Shown: piece after piece, positions 48,359-56,937 of the stretch | Position numbering within the stretch: the first letter of the stretch is position 1 | How the letters are laid out: the number at the start of each line of letters is the position of its first letter | Origin: Flavobacteriaceae bacterium | GTDB lineage: Bacteria > Bacteroidota > Bacteroidia > Flavobacteriales > Flavobacteriaceae | Direction: 5' to 3' | Assembly: GCA_013214065.1 (NCBI GenBank) | Contig: JABSPK010000010.1 | Span: 47,917-111,916 of the forward strand | DNA length: 64,000 nucleotides | Notes under the pieces: model-generated | What the model saw: the letters and a program-made list of their open reading frames with translations, nothing else | Databases searched by the model: none | What the model was told of the DNA's origin: nothing | Program-made: the position numbers and the translations under genes

Positions 48359-48901
48359 CTATTTTTTCCTTTTAGAAACGACCCAACCCAATTTCAACGC
48401 CAAAAAGAGGCTGAAACCTTCATCGAACTCGTCGAAAAAATAACCGGGGCCGACTTCAAACCGGAACTGCAGTCCACGTGGAGCGGTTCGTTGCAGGCCA
48501 TAGACCACCCCAGCGCCCGCCAAAAGGTTCGAAGCATAATCGAGGTTGCCGATAACGGCATCGCCTCCTTGAACGGCGAAGGTGGGTGCTATGTAATTGC
48601 CGGTATTTCCCGCGATCCTTTTACCGCGATCGTTACGCCGGTCAAAATTGTAGTAATGGCGGTATTGCAACCTACCGATTGGATATATGCCGAATTGGGC
48701 GTCGCATCCCGAACAGTCGATCAAAGCGAACCCAATGGTCGCTTCAGCGGCCAAGGTCGAATTTTCGGAAATCCCCTTTTCATAAATCAGTCCGGGTAGC
48801 AAAAAGTTCGCGGTCAATTGATGGTCTTCGGTCTGTTGCGCATTGGCGGAAACGACCCCCGCTAGGAGTATCGCGCAAAGGGCGATGGTTTTTACGTTCA
48901 T
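48359..48901 (-). CDS. Small outer membrane beta-barrel protein, paralogue 1
   Basis: A 180-residue protein: signal MNVKTIALCAILLAGVVSANA, then eight or so beta strands (LTANFLLPGLIYEKGI, RLQYRHYYNFDRRNDRGKRI, GNTGNYIAPTF, GVVYGLQRTAPRGLQF, LGWVVSKRKK). Family shares YYNF-x-R, GN-[TS]-x-x-Y-[IV]-AP and GLQR with the proteins at 53434 and 54097. I chose the ATG at 48901 because it starts the signal. The barrel fold is likely; function unknown. Its upstream neighbour is a TonB-receptor-like gene on the same strand. Confidence 0.8.
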   Translation of the reverse strand: MNVKTIALCAILLAGVVSANAQQTEDHQLTANFLLPGLIYEKGISENSTLAAEATIGFALIDCSGCDAQFGIYPIGRLQYRHYYNFDRRNDRGKRIAGNTGNYIAPTFAVQGGDAVIGNLDYASNLLAGAGVVYGLQRTAPRGLQFRFEVGPGYFFDEFDEGFSLFLALKLGWVVSKRKK

Positions 48902-48974
48902 GGTCAGTGATTTTTCAACAAATCCTAACAAGGATCATGCCAGACTCGTGGTATTTATCGGCGACCCGACCACA

Positions 48975-51377
48975 CTAACTCCCGATACGATTGTTCTCGT
49001 CTTCCAGTCCGGTTTTGCGCTTACGCGCTTTTTTAATCTCATTGCGACCGAAGTCATAGGTCAACGAAAAGGCCACCTGACGGCTATCGCTACCCCCACT
49101 TCCATCAATGAACAGATTACCGAATTGGGTAGTTCCGCGCCAAGGCACCGTGTACAGGATATCGTTGAACGAGAGTCGACCGGTAAATCGATCGTCGAAG
49201 AACTTTTGCTGGAAAGCCAAATTCAAAGAACCTAAAGATTGGGTGCGATAGGTACCGCCCCAAATCGATGGGGAGCTATACCAACCGGAGATTTCCATAC
49301 GCAGCCCTTTGGTCACGTTGAAGGTATTTTGGGCATACAGGCTCAAGGTTTCTTGGCGGATGGGTAAAAACTCCGCACTAGTGGCCTTAAAGTCACTGAT
49401 GTAGGCATTAAGACTGAAATAGATGTTCCACCAATTATAAATTTTCTTAGGATAGGAAATACCCAAATTGATCACTTCTTGATCCGCCACGTTCAAGGTG
49501 GTCAAAAAGTTGGTACTCTGCCCTTCGGCCAGGGTGACCCTGGCAAAAAAATCGGAAACATAGCTGTAACTGATCGAAGTGGTCAACCTGTAGTTGAAGG
49601 TATGTGACAGTTTGATGTTGTTGGTATACTGGGGCTGCAGAAAGGGATTCCCCTTGCTAAACGAAAGTTCGTCAAGTTTATACTCAAAAGGGTTTAGCGA
49701 TTGGTAATTGGGCCGTTGGATCCGTCGACTATACGTCAAGGCAAACTGGTTTTTACGGTTCATCTGATACGTCAACCCACCGGAAGGAAAGTAGTCCGTA
49801 TAATTACGCTGCACCCGTTCGTTGTCATTCTGTTGTTGGCTGGTGAGCTGCCCATCGGAATCGGTATTTTCGACCCGAAGCCCGAATTGCAAGTTCCATT
49901 TGCCCCATTTGCGATTGAAGTTCACATAAGCGGCATTGATGTTCTCCTGATATTCGAATTGATTGCTTTGGGTCGGGTCAAGGATATTCTGCCCGTTTTC
50001 TTGGTTGAAAAAATCAAAGGTGTTGTCGGTATTGATCAAAGAGACCTTGAACCCCAGCCCCAACTTCCCTTTAAGGAAATTCTGCTCATAGTCGGATTTG
50101 ATGGTTGCGATATCGATATCGATCGGGGTATCTTGAAAGGTGATGCGCTCATTTAGAACGGCGTCCCCATCGCCCGTCAAATAGGTATTGGGTTGAAAGG
50201 CATCGCGTTCACTATTATAGCGTCCGTAATCCAAATCGACATTGACTGAATACCCCAGGGTATCGGCATAGCGGTAATTTACGTTCGCATTGATATTGTA
50301 CGAGGTGTTGTTCGTTTCGTTCTGGGCGACCAAAATACTGTCCAATACCGAAACCGCGACCGGACGGATCGGGGTGGTCGTGTTGTTCGACGCAAAACTG
50401 TTGTTGAAATTCCCGTTGACGATCGCCCCTATGGTATGTTTCTCGTTGACATAATAGTCGTATCCTAGCTTGACGTTGTTGCTGTTTCGATCATAAATGC
50501 TCGAGGTACGCGCATCGAACTGGGTCTCTGATTGGGTCCGCAATAAATTGATGAATCCGGTACTTTTCCCGAATCGGTTGCTATAGGTGCCGTAGAAATT
50601 ACCCTTCTTGCCCCGGTTGTTGAAATTTACGCTGGCATTGCTACGTCCGAAATCGCCAACGGTCAGGCCCGATGTAAAGGTGCCGTTGGTTCCTAGGCTT
50701 TTATCTTTTTTCAATTTGATGTTGATGATTCCGGCATTGCCCGCCGCATCGTACTTCGATGAAGGTTGGGTAATGATCTCAACGGCCTCGACATCGGTAG
50801 CCTGAAGACTTTCGAGATAGTTGGTAAGGTCTTCGCCTTGTAGGACGGATAATTTTCCGTCGATAAAGATTTGGACACCGGACTTACCTTCGACGATAAT
50901 ACCACCATTGTTATCGACAATGACCCCGGGGGCTTTGCGCAGCAATTCGAAAGCGCTGGTACCTGTAGCATTGATCGTATTCTCTACATTGAAAACCGTT
51001 TTATCGGCCAAAACCTGTACCATGGGTTTTTCGGCCGTTACGGTGACCTCTTCGAGGTTTTGGGTATTGGCGGTCAAGATCAATTCACCCAATACCAAAT
51101 TACTTTCGACATAGAATTCGATTTTCTTTCGGTAATCGGAAAAACCCAAAGCCTTTACCGTCAATAGGTATTCGCTTGAAGGCATCCCTTTTAATACGAA
51201 TAGGCCCTCTTCGCTACTTATAGTGGCCTTCACTAGGCTTGAATCGAGGGGGGAGTTCAAGGTGATGGCCGCATAGGGTATGGCTTCTCCGGATTCGGTT
51301 TTCAATTCACCCGTGATGCTTTGCGCAAAACCAAAGGTGCCCAGGAATAAAAAGAAAAGGACTGCTGTGATTCTCAT
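48975..51377 (-). CDS. TonB-dependent receptor-like outer membrane protein (OMP_b-brl family)
   Basis: An 800-residue protein: signal MRITAVLFFLFLGTFGFAQ, a CarboxypepD_reg-like domain (SITGELKTESGEAIPYAAI, LVKATISSEEGLFVLKG), a plug (TVTAEKPMVQVLADKTVFNV, LLRKAPGVIVDNNGGIIV) and a barrel with FEYKLDELSFSKGNPFLQP. The end DFGRNEIKKARKRKTGL is unusual in that the terminal strand is followed by a basic tail. These OMP_b-brl receptors are common next to LytS/LytTR systems, as here. The ATG at 51377 starts the signal. Substrate unknown. Confidence 0.92.
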   Translation of the reverse strand: MRITAVLFFLFLGTFGFAQSITGELKTESGEAIPYAAITLNSPLDSSLVKATISSEEGLFVLKGMPSSEYLLTVKALGFSDYRKKIEFYVESNLVLGELILTANTQNLEEVTVTAEKPMVQVLADKTVFNVENTINATGTSAFELLRKAPGVIVDNNGGIIVEGKSGVQIFIDGKLSVLQGEDLTNYLESLQATDVEAVEIITQPSSKYDAAGNAGIINIKLKKDKSLGTNGTFTSGLTVGDFGRSNASVNFNNRGKKGNFYGTYSNRFGKSTGFINLLRTQSETQFDARTSSIYDRNSNNVKLGYDYYVNEKHTIGAIVNGNFNNSFASNNTTTPIRPVAVSVLDSILVAQNETNNTSYNINANVNYRYADTLGYSVNVDLDYGRYNSERDAFQPNTYLTGDGDAVLNERITFQDTPIDIDIATIKSDYEQNFLKGKLGLGFKVSLINTDNTFDFFNQENGQNILDPTQSNQFEYQENINAAYVNFNRKWGKWNLQFGLRVENTDSDGQLTSQQQNDNERVQRNYTDYFPSGGLTYQMNRKNQFALTYSRRIQRPNYQSLNPFEYKLDELSFSKGNPFLQPQYTNNIKLSHTFNYRLTTSISYSYVSDFFARVTLAEGQSTNFLTTLNVADQEVINLGISYPKKIYNWWNIYFSLNAYISDFKATSAEFLPIRQETLSLYAQNTFNVTKGLRMEISGWYSSPSIWGGTYRTQSLGSLNLAFQQKFFDDRFTGRLSFNDILYTVPWRGTTQFGNLFIDGSGGSDSRQVAFSLTYDFGRNEIKKARKRKTGLEDENNRIGS

Positions 51378-51644
51378 GATGTTCGTTTTTAATAGATACC
51401 CGAAATTCCGATTTTGGATGACCGCTTCAAAACGGCTATCGACGAGTGGTCCTATAGGCCGCTGGATCGTACCGGGCATCCATCTCCCTTATATACTCGA
51501 ATTCGAAGAAAAGGTTACACCTGCCGGCGTGTTTCGCAATGTAATGGATTTGAGAAGGGCCATCCGTCGATCTATAGGTCATTTCGACTTGAATTGCTTT
51601 TGAATGGTGGCAATTGGCCGTATTTTTCACTAAAGTCATGCACT

Positions 51645-52703
51645 ATGGACAAAAAAATAATTTGGGGCATCACCGTCAAGGAACTGCTCTTGGTCTTGGG
51701 GTTTTATGCCGTTTCTGCCTTCTTCTATCACTTGACCGTTTGGTATAGTATGGCCGATTTCGCCGAACGACGCACCCAGCTTCTGGGGTTGAAAGCGATT
51801 ATTGATGGGGGTGGATTGCAATATTCGATTTTTTTCTTGTTCACCGTACCTATCTGGTGGTTGATATTCAAAAAATTGAAGCACTGGTCATTGTTCAAAC
51901 GCATCCTTTTGCATGTCTTCTTATTACCGGTTTTCATCATTTTGGCCCAAGAAGTGTACTACACTATTTGCGAGGCCATGGGCTGGGTGCACCTGCGGGG
52001 ATCCGGCCAAGTTTGGGACCTGTATATTCCCGGTCTGTTCTACCTCATCCAATTCGGTATCTTCCATTCCTATGAATACTATCGCATGGCCCAACAAAAG
52101 TTGCGCATCGAAGGGGAGTTGCGGCAAGCGGCCTTAAAGAGCGAACTCGCAGCCATCAAAGCCCAACTCAACCCCCATTTCCTATACAATGTCTTCAATA
52201 CCATCAACGCCTCGGTACCACCCCAGCAAGAGCAAACGAGACAATTGATCGCCACCTTGGCCGATCTGTTCCGCTACCAACTCAAGGCCAGTAAGAAAGA
52301 TCTGGTCAGTCTTGCCGAGGAACTTGAATTCGTACAAAAATACCTCGACCTTGAAAAAGCACGTTTCGAAGATCGACTGGAAATCGAAGTGGATGTGGCC
52401 GAAAGCTTGAAATCGGAAAAAATCCCGCCCATGCTGCTGCAGCCTTTGGTCGAAAATTCGGTAAAACACGGCATTTCCAATTCCATGCACGGGGGTAAGA
52501 TCTCCATTTCCATTTTCAAGGAAAACGGGAAGCTAAAATTTGAAATCGCCGATACCGGGAAAGGCGTTAACGATAAGGATGGACTTCTCGGAAAAGGTGT
52601 CGGTCTGACCAACACCCAATTACGCCTTCAAAAAATGTATCAAAGCAAACTGCAGATTTTGGACAACGATCCCCAAGGATTGAAAATTTGTTTTACCATA
52701 TGA
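51645..52703 (+). CDS. Sensor histidine kinase, LytS-like (His_kinase family)
   Basis: A 352-residue sensor: four hydrophobic segments (about residues 10-30, 52-74, 82-105, 124-140), a coiled linker (QKLRIEGELRQAALKSELAAIKAQ, quoted as RIEGELRQAALKSEL), the kinase motif LNPHFLYNVFNTI with His 178, and a short ATPase domain (PLVENSVKHGI, IADTGKG, GVGLTNTQLRL). The ATG at 51645 is the start; the frame extends upstream without coding look. Its stop codon overlaps the LytTR regulator start (ATGA), so they act together. No extracellular sensor domain is seen, so the membrane part probably senses. Confidence 0.95.
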   Translation: MDKKIIWGITVKELLLVLGFYAVSAFFYHLTVWYSMADFAERRTQLLGLKAIIDGGGLQYSIFFLFTVPIWWLIFKKLKHWSLFKRILLHVFLLPVFIILAQEVYYTICEAMGWVHLRGSGQVWDLYIPGLFYLIQFGIFHSYEYYRMAQQKLRIEGELRQAALKSELAAIKAQLNPHFLYNVFNTINASVPPQQEQTRQLIATLADLFRYQLKASKKDLVSLAEELEFVQKYLDLEKARFEDRLEIEVDVAESLKSEKIPPMLLQPLVENSVKHGISNSMHGGKISISIFKENGKLKFEIADTGKGVNDKDGLLGKGVGLTNTQLRLQKMYQSKLQILDNDPQGLKICFTI

Positions 52704-53422
52704 AAAAAGTACTCATCGCCGATGACGAGAAAGCGGGTCGCATCTTGATCAAGGAATATTTGGAAGACTATCCGGAATTGGTGCTGGTCGCCGAAGTGAA
52801 CAACGGGGTCGATGCCATTACCGAAATCAATCGTTTTAAACCCGATTTGGTATTTCTCGACATTCAAATGCCCGGTAAAACCGGATTCGAGGTATTGACT
52901 TACCTTGAGGAAATACCGGATATCATCTTCTCAACGGCCTACGATGAGTTCGCCCTAAAGGCCTTTGAGGTACATGCCGTCGATTACTTGCTCAAACCCT
53001 ACACCAAAGAACGGTTCAAACAGGCGGTGCAACGTTTGGGTGGCGCCCATGAAAAATTGGGCAATCTGACCGAAAGCCTGCTAATGGAAAAAGCCGATTA
53101 CCCTGAACGGGTATTGGTACAACAAAATCGGAAATTGATTACCATATCGGTGCAGGATATCGAATGGGTGGAAGCCTTCGGAGACTATTCAAAACTGCAT
53201 ATCGGAGACCAACAATGCCTTAGTAATTTTGGGATTTCGGCCTTAGTGGAAAAGTTGGACCCCAAAAAATTCCTAAGGGTACACCGCTCTTCAATCATCA
53301 ATCTGGATAAGGTGAAAGAATTGAACAAGTATGGCAAAAGCTATGATGTGACCTTGTTGAACGGTGAGGTAGTTCGAGTGAGTCGAGGCTATATGGATGC
53401 CTTAAAGAAAATCATGTTGTGA
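52700..53422 (+). CDS. LytTR response regulator
   Basis: A 240-residue regulator: receiver domain with acidic pocket DDE at 8-10, phosphoacceptor Asp 54 (VFLDIQMPG), ISTAYDEF-like switch and Lys in KPYTKERF; C-terminal LytTR DNA-binding domain (RKLITISVQDIEWVEAFGDYS, FLRVHRSSIINLDKV, VSRGYMDALK). It pairs with the LytS kinase at 51645. The targets are unknown, but the flanking barrel genes and the TonB-like receptor are candidates. Confidence 0.96.
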   Translation: MKKVLIADDEKAGRILIKEYLEDYPELVLVAEVNNGVDAITEINRFKPDLVFLDIQMPGKTGFEVLTYLEEIPDIIFSTAYDEFALKAFEVHAVDYLLKPYTKERFKQAVQRLGGAHEKLGNLTESLLMEKADYPERVLVQQNRKLITISVQDIEWVEAFGDYSKLHIGDQQCLSNFGISALVEKLDPKKFLRVHRSSIINLDKVKELNKYGKSYDVTLLNGEVVRVSRGYMDALKKIML

Positions 53423-53433
53423 CGGCTTAGGGC

Positions 53434-54018
53434 TTACTTCTTGAAAAGATCCCGCACTTTTCGCTTGGTGGCTACCCACCCGAAGGTAAAATTGAATAGC
53501 GGGCCATACCCGTTGGGCACCCCATCACCGCGATAGTATCCGAAACCCAGTTCCAAATTGAAATTAAATCCCTTGCGGTAGGTGCGTTGAATGCCATAGA
53601 CCCCTCCGTAAAAAGCCACTGCGAAATCATCAGGACCCTCCAGATTGTCGGTCAACTGTAGCGGACCCCAGAAAATGCTCCGTGCCGGTGCCACGTAGTC
53701 GGCCGAATTGCCAACGATGTTCTTGTTGATATCCAACCGGGTCTTGATATTATGATAGTACCGGATGCGGGTGTGCCAAGCATACCCAAAGGTATAGCCT
53801 TCGTTATAGCTTGCCAGACCGGGCGTGAAACTGGTCGATACCGTGACGTTACGGATCAGCCCCAATTCATAGCGCAACCCAGGCCCTAAAAGGTTAATGG
53901 TCAGTTGATGCCGTTCCAAATTGATGATGCCCATCCCCTTTTCTTGGATATACTGCGCCTGCGATAGGGTCCCCATTAAAAAAATTAGCGGTAGTACGAA
54001 AAAAAGGTAACGGCTCAT
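53434..54018 (-). CDS. Small outer membrane beta-barrel protein, paralogue 2
   Basis: A 194-residue barrel protein: signal MSRYLFFVLPLIFLMGTLSQA, then strands including HQLTINLLGPGLRYELGL, IRYYHNIKTRLDINKNIVG, GNSADYVAPARSI, VYGIQRTYRKGFNFNLELG and FGWVATKRKVRD. It shares the length, RYYHN, GNSADYVAP and GIQR landmarks with the proteins at 48359 and 54097. It is convergent with the LytTR gene. Function unknown. Confidence 0.78.
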   Translation of the reverse strand: MSRYLFFVLPLIFLMGTLSQAQYIQEKGMGIINLERHQLTINLLGPGLRYELGLIRNVTVSTSFTPGLASYNEGYTFGYAWHTRIRYYHNIKTRLDINKNIVGNSADYVAPARSIFWGPLQLTDNLEGPDDFAVAFYGGVYGIQRTYRKGFNFNLELGFGYYRGDGVPNGYGPLFNFTFGWVATKRKVRDLFKK

Positions 54019-54096
54019 TGGTCAGGTTTGTTCTTCTAAAACTAGCACCTTCCCCTTGGCTAAGGGGTCCTTTTATCAAAAATTTAGCAGAAAAGA

Positions 54097-54654
54097 CTAT
54101 CGGCCCACACACCAGCGCTTTTCGCTGATGATCCACCCGAGACTGATATTGGCCACTGGGTAAATGCCACCATCGAAGGGCCCTAGAAAATAAGCCGCCC
54201 CGACGTCGATCGAAAAACTAAGGCCTGAATTGTAACTGCGCTGCAGGCCGGTCACCAACCCAGCTGTAGCGAAAAATCCCTCAGCCACGGCTCCTTCAAC
54301 GATTCGGCTGCCCGATTCGAAAATCGAGACGGATGGGGCCACATAATTGGCTGAATTGCCATAAATCTGATGCCCGCGACTCCCGCGGCTCCCAAAATTG
54401 TAGTAATAGCGGTTTTGTACGGTTATCGCCGGAAATAGCTCATAATTTTCAAGCGGGTTCTCGGTGAAAGGGTCCAAAGACGGTTTTAGGGCCACCCTAA
54501 AATCGAGGGTTGAATTGACCCCAAGGGCCATTTCGTATTCAAAACCCAGACTTATCGCATTGATCTTGAATTGCCGCAATTCACAATTCTTGCCGAATTG
54601 GGCCGATAGCAAGAAGGTATGCAGCAAAAAGGCAATGGGTATAAGGCGATGCAT
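54097..54654 (-). CDS. Small outer membrane beta-barrel protein, paralogue 3
   Basis: A 185-residue barrel protein with a shorter signal, MHRLIPIAFLLHTFLLSAQ. Strands include ISLGFEYEMALGVNSTLDF, NRYYYNFGSRGSRGHQI, GNSANYVAPSVSI, GLVTGLQRSYNSGLSFSID and LGWIISEKRW. It is closest to paralogue 1 in its RYYYNF and GLQR segments. It lies 78 bases upstream of paralogue 2 on the same strand and diverges from kdsA, sharing the 54655-54721 region, which has a CTATTT-CA-AAATAG inverted repeat. Confidence 0.78.
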   Translation of the reverse strand: MHRLIPIAFLLHTFLLSAQFGKNCELRQFKINAISLGFEYEMALGVNSTLDFRVALKPSLDPFTENPLENYELFPAITVQNRYYYNFGSRGSRGHQIYGNSANYVAPSVSIFESGSRIVEGAVAEGFFATAGLVTGLQRSYNSGLSFSIDVGAAYFLGPFDGGIYPVANISLGWIISEKRWCVGR

Positions 54655-54699
54655 CGTAGGTTCTTTGGGTATATCTATAACGATCCTATTTCAAAATAG

Positions 54700-54707
54700 T
54701 ATTTTTG
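54700..54707 (+). promoter_or_regulatory. -7 box (TATTTTTG) for kdsA
   Basis: TATTTTTG fits TAnnTTTG, 14 bases before the ATG at 54722, within the divergent region shared with the barrel gene at 54097. Confidence 0.6.
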
Positions 54708-54721
54708 TCGAAAATTTAGTC

Positions 54722-55540
54722 ATGGCATTATCCGGGATACCCAAAATAAAACACGCGAACGGCGACAATTTCTTCTTACTGGCCGGCCCTTGTGCGATTG
54801 AAGGGGAAGATATGGCCCTTCGCATCGCTGAAAAAGTGGTTGAGATCACCACCAAATTGGCCATCCCTTACGTCTTTAAGGGGAGTTTCAAAAAGGCCAA
54901 CCGAAGCCGGATCGATTCCTTTACCGGTATCGGCGATGAAAAAGCCCTGAAGATCCTTAGGAAAGTTTCGGAAACCTTTGATGTACCCACCATTACCGAT
55001 ATCCACCAGGTAGAAGATGCCGCCATGGCCGCCGCTTATGTCGATGTGTTGCAAATTCCGGCCTTTTTGGTACGGCAGACCGATTTGGTGGTCGCCGCGG
55101 CCAAAACCGGTAAAGTGGTGAATTTGAAAAAAGGGCAGTTCATGAGTCCCGAAAGCATGCAACATGCCGTGCGTAAAGTCTCCGACTCGGGCAATGACCA
55201 TGCGTGGATCACCGATCGGGGCACCATGTTCGGCTACCAAGATATGGTGGTCGATTTTAGGGGTGTACCGACCATGAAAGCCTTTGCTCCAGTCGTCTTG
55301 GATGTCACCCACAGCCTACAGCAACCGAATCAATCTTCAGGGGTGACCGGAGGTCGACCCGCCTTGATCGGCACCATGGCCCGGGCAGGAATCGCCGCCG
55401 GTGTCGATGGGCTGTTCATGGAAACGCACTTTGATCCGGCCAACGCCAAAAGTGATGGCGCGAATATGCTTGATCTAAGTTTGTTGGAAAAGCTGCTGTC
55501 CGATTTGGTCGCCATACGACAAACCATCAATTCACTTTAA
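54722..55540 (+). CDS. kdsA: 3-deoxy-8-phosphooctulonate (KDO-8-P) synthase
   Basis: A 272-residue enzyme joining arabinose-5-P and PEP to KDO-8-P for lipopolysaccharide. Motifs: LLAGPCAIEGEDMALRIAE, VFKGSFKKANRSR, TDIHQVEDA, QIPAFLVRQTDL, FMSPESMQHAV, DRGTMFGYQDMVVDFRG and THSLQQPN. The ATG at 54722 is chosen because the upstream frame overlaps the divergent gene and its promoter. It is alone; no other KDO gene is next to it. The TAA overlaps the stop of the convergent DUF1801 gene (TTAA). Confidence 0.97.
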   Translation: MALSGIPKIKHANGDNFFLLAGPCAIEGEDMALRIAEKVVEITTKLAIPYVFKGSFKKANRSRIDSFTGIGDEKALKILRKVSETFDVPTITDIHQVEDAAMAAAYVDVLQIPAFLVRQTDLVVAAAKTGKVVNLKKGQFMSPESMQHAVRKVSDSGNDHAWITDRGTMFGYQDMVVDFRGVPTMKAFAPVVLDVTHSLQQPNQSSGVTGGRPALIGTMARAGIAAGVDGLFMETHFDPANAKSDGANMLDLSLLEKLLSDLVAIRQTINSL

Positions 55541-55908
55541 TCCCGCTTGTAAAAACCTTTTGCCCTAAGGGCATACGCTTCTTCGAGTACATCGACCAAA
55601 ACGGTATCGTCAATAGCTTCGAGTGCGCTATAGCGTAGCGATTTCACCACCTTCCGATCTTTAGAGACCATCAATTCGGTATGTTTGGTCAAGTGGGCCG
55701 AATTCCAAAAAGCGACATCGACATAGCCTTTGTTTTTGGGTACGTTGACATAGCAGATCGGTTGCTTGCCCGCATAAAAACACGGAATGCCCCATTTGTA
55801 TTTCATGTTGACTTCGGGAATGACCGCTTCAATGGTCGATTTTACGTGTAAGACAATCGCACGCAGCGCATCGGGCAATTGCATGATATAGGTTTCTGCA
55901 GGATTCAT
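55537..55908 (-). CDS. DUF1801 family protein
   Basis: A 123-residue soluble protein: MNPAETYIMQLPDALRAIVLHVKSTI, quoted as ETYIMQLPDALRAI, then VNMKYKWGIPCFYAGKQPI, KNKGYVDVAFWNSAHL and LEEAYALRAKG. These match DUF1801 (the YdhG-like domain), whose function is unknown. I chose the ATG at 55908. Divergent from the creD-locus membrane gene, and it shares its stop with kdsA. Confidence 0.88.
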   Translation of the reverse strand: MNPAETYIMQLPDALRAIVLHVKSTIEAVIPEVNMKYKWGIPCFYAGKQPICYVNVPKNKGYVDVAFWNSAHLTKHTELMVSKDRKVVKSLRYSALEAIDDTVLVDVLEEAYALRAKGFYKRD

Positions 55909-55954
55909 AGCACGAAAATATCCAATGAAAACGAGCTGGCAATCAAATTTTTTA

Positions 55955-55983
55955 TTTACTTTGCATTTCAAAGTACTTTTAAA
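55955..55983 (+). promoter_or_regulatory. Operator 1 of the creD locus (palindrome ACTTTG-n5-CAAAGT)
   Basis: TACTTTG-CATTT-CAAAGTA (55957-55975) is a perfect 7-bp inverted repeat, in a block of 29 bases that recurs with one change at 56901-56929. The last base is the A of the ATG at 55983. TACTTTG also resembles the -7 box, so binding there would block the promoter. Confidence 0.8.
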
Positions 55984-56594
55984 TGGATTCAAATAAGTAT
56001 ATCGACGATATCTCGGAAATCAAGGAGCTAATGAACCGTTCTTCGCGGTTTTTGTCATTGAGTGGCCTTTCTGGGATTTTGGCCGGCATCTACGCCTTGG
56101 TCGGCGCCTGGGGCGCCTATGTATTCCTATTCCCCAAAGCAGGGGAGTATTTGGTACTGGACAGCTGGAATTTCAGGTTGACGGTCATCGTACTGCTCTC
56201 CGTGGCTATTTTGAGTACCTTGACCGCTTTTATTTTGACCCGTCGTAAGGCCCGGCAGAACAACGAAAAGGTTTGGGACGCCACAACGCGACGTTTGCTG
56301 TTCCATTTTTTGATTCCTTTGGTTACCGGGGGCATTTATATCTTGATCAAGTTGAAAAGCCAGCACTATGGCTTGACCGCCTCCTTGATGTTGATTTTTT
56401 ATGGGATGGCCTTGGTCAATGCTTCAAAATACACCCTCGGGAACGTGCGGTATCTGGGGTTGGCTGAAATCGTTTTGGGATTGCTTTGTGCCGCCTTGCC
56501 AGGCTATGGATTTTGGTTTTGGGTCATCGGTTTTGGAGTGTTGCATATCGTTTACGGAAGTTTGATCTATTTTGGCGAAGGAATTAAGGGTTAA
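55983..56594 (+). CDS. Hypothetical membrane protein, first gene of the creD locus
   Basis: A 203-residue protein. Residues 1-25 are a soluble head (SNKYIDDISEIKELMNRSSRF), followed by six hydrophobic segments (about 29-53, 67-87, 108-124, 131-148, 157-173, 178-197). It belongs to no family I can name with confidence; similar genes often stand before a winged-helix regulator in Bacteroidetes. Its stop shares one base with the next start (TAATG), and operator 1 touches its start codon, so it is tightly repressed or autoregulated. Confidence 0.82.
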   Translation: MDSNKYIDDISEIKELMNRSSRFLSLSGLSGILAGIYALVGAWGAYVFLFPKAGEYLVLDSWNFRLTVIVLLSVAILSTLTAFILTRRKARQNNEKVWDATTRRLLFHFLIPLVTGGIYILIKLKSQHYGLTASLMLIFYGMALVNASKYTLGNVRYLGLAEIVLGLLCAALPGYGFWFWVIGFGVLHIVYGSLIYFGEGIKG

Positions 56595-56887
56595 TGGGAC
56601 TCATAGACAACATCAATAAAATTTTCGACCATCGCATCCGATTGGGGATCATGTCGATTCTGATGGTCAATGAGTCGGTCGATTTCAATCGGTTTAAGGA
56701 ACTCTTGGGCGTGACCGACGGCAATCTTGCCAGCCATACCAAGACCCTCGAGAACGCCAGTTATATCGCTATCGAAAAATCCTTCGTCGGACGCAAACCC
56801 AACACCAAGTACAAAGCGACCAAAATCGGTAAAGCGGCGTTCAAAAAACATATCGAGGCGCTTGAGGCCTTGATCAAATCAGGTTAA
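56594..56887 (+). CDS. Winged-helix DNA-binding regulator (HTH_34-like)
   Basis: A 97-residue regulator. GLIDNINKIFDHRIRLGIMS starts the winged helix; recognition region VDFNRFKELLGVTDGNLASH, then wing KSFVGRKPNTKYKATKIGKAAF. It looks like the ArsR/MarR-like single-domain HTH_34 proteins that often accompany CreD-type envelope genes. It has no visible metal-binding Cys or ligand domain. Its gene lies between two copies of one palindromic operator, so it is the best candidate to bind both. The start overlaps the previous stop. Confidence 0.9.
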   Translation: MGLIDNINKIFDHRIRLGIMSILMVNESVDFNRFKELLGVTDGNLASHTKTLENASYIAIEKSFVGRKPNTKYKATKIGKAAFKKHIEALEALIKSG

Positions 56888-56900
56888 ATTTTTTTATCAA

Positions 56901-56929
56901 TTTACTTTGTATTTCAAAGTACTTTTAAA
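56901..56929 (+). promoter_or_regulatory. Operator 2 of the creD locus
   Basis: TACTTTG-TATTT-CAAAGTA (56903-56921) differs from operator 1 only at the first spacer base, and the following ACTTTTAAA is the same. It lies 9 bases before the creD ATG at 56938 and 13 bases after the regulator stop. Confidence 0.8.
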
Positions 56930-56937
56930 CTATTATT

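Noticed and set aside
51414..51644. 77-codon extension of the LytS kinase
   Set aside because: The residues are not membrane- or domain-like; ATG at 51645 begins the first hydrophobic segment.
54464..54721. 86-codon extension of kdsA
   Set aside because: Runs through the divergent barrel gene and its promoter region; KdsA starts at the ATG at 54722.
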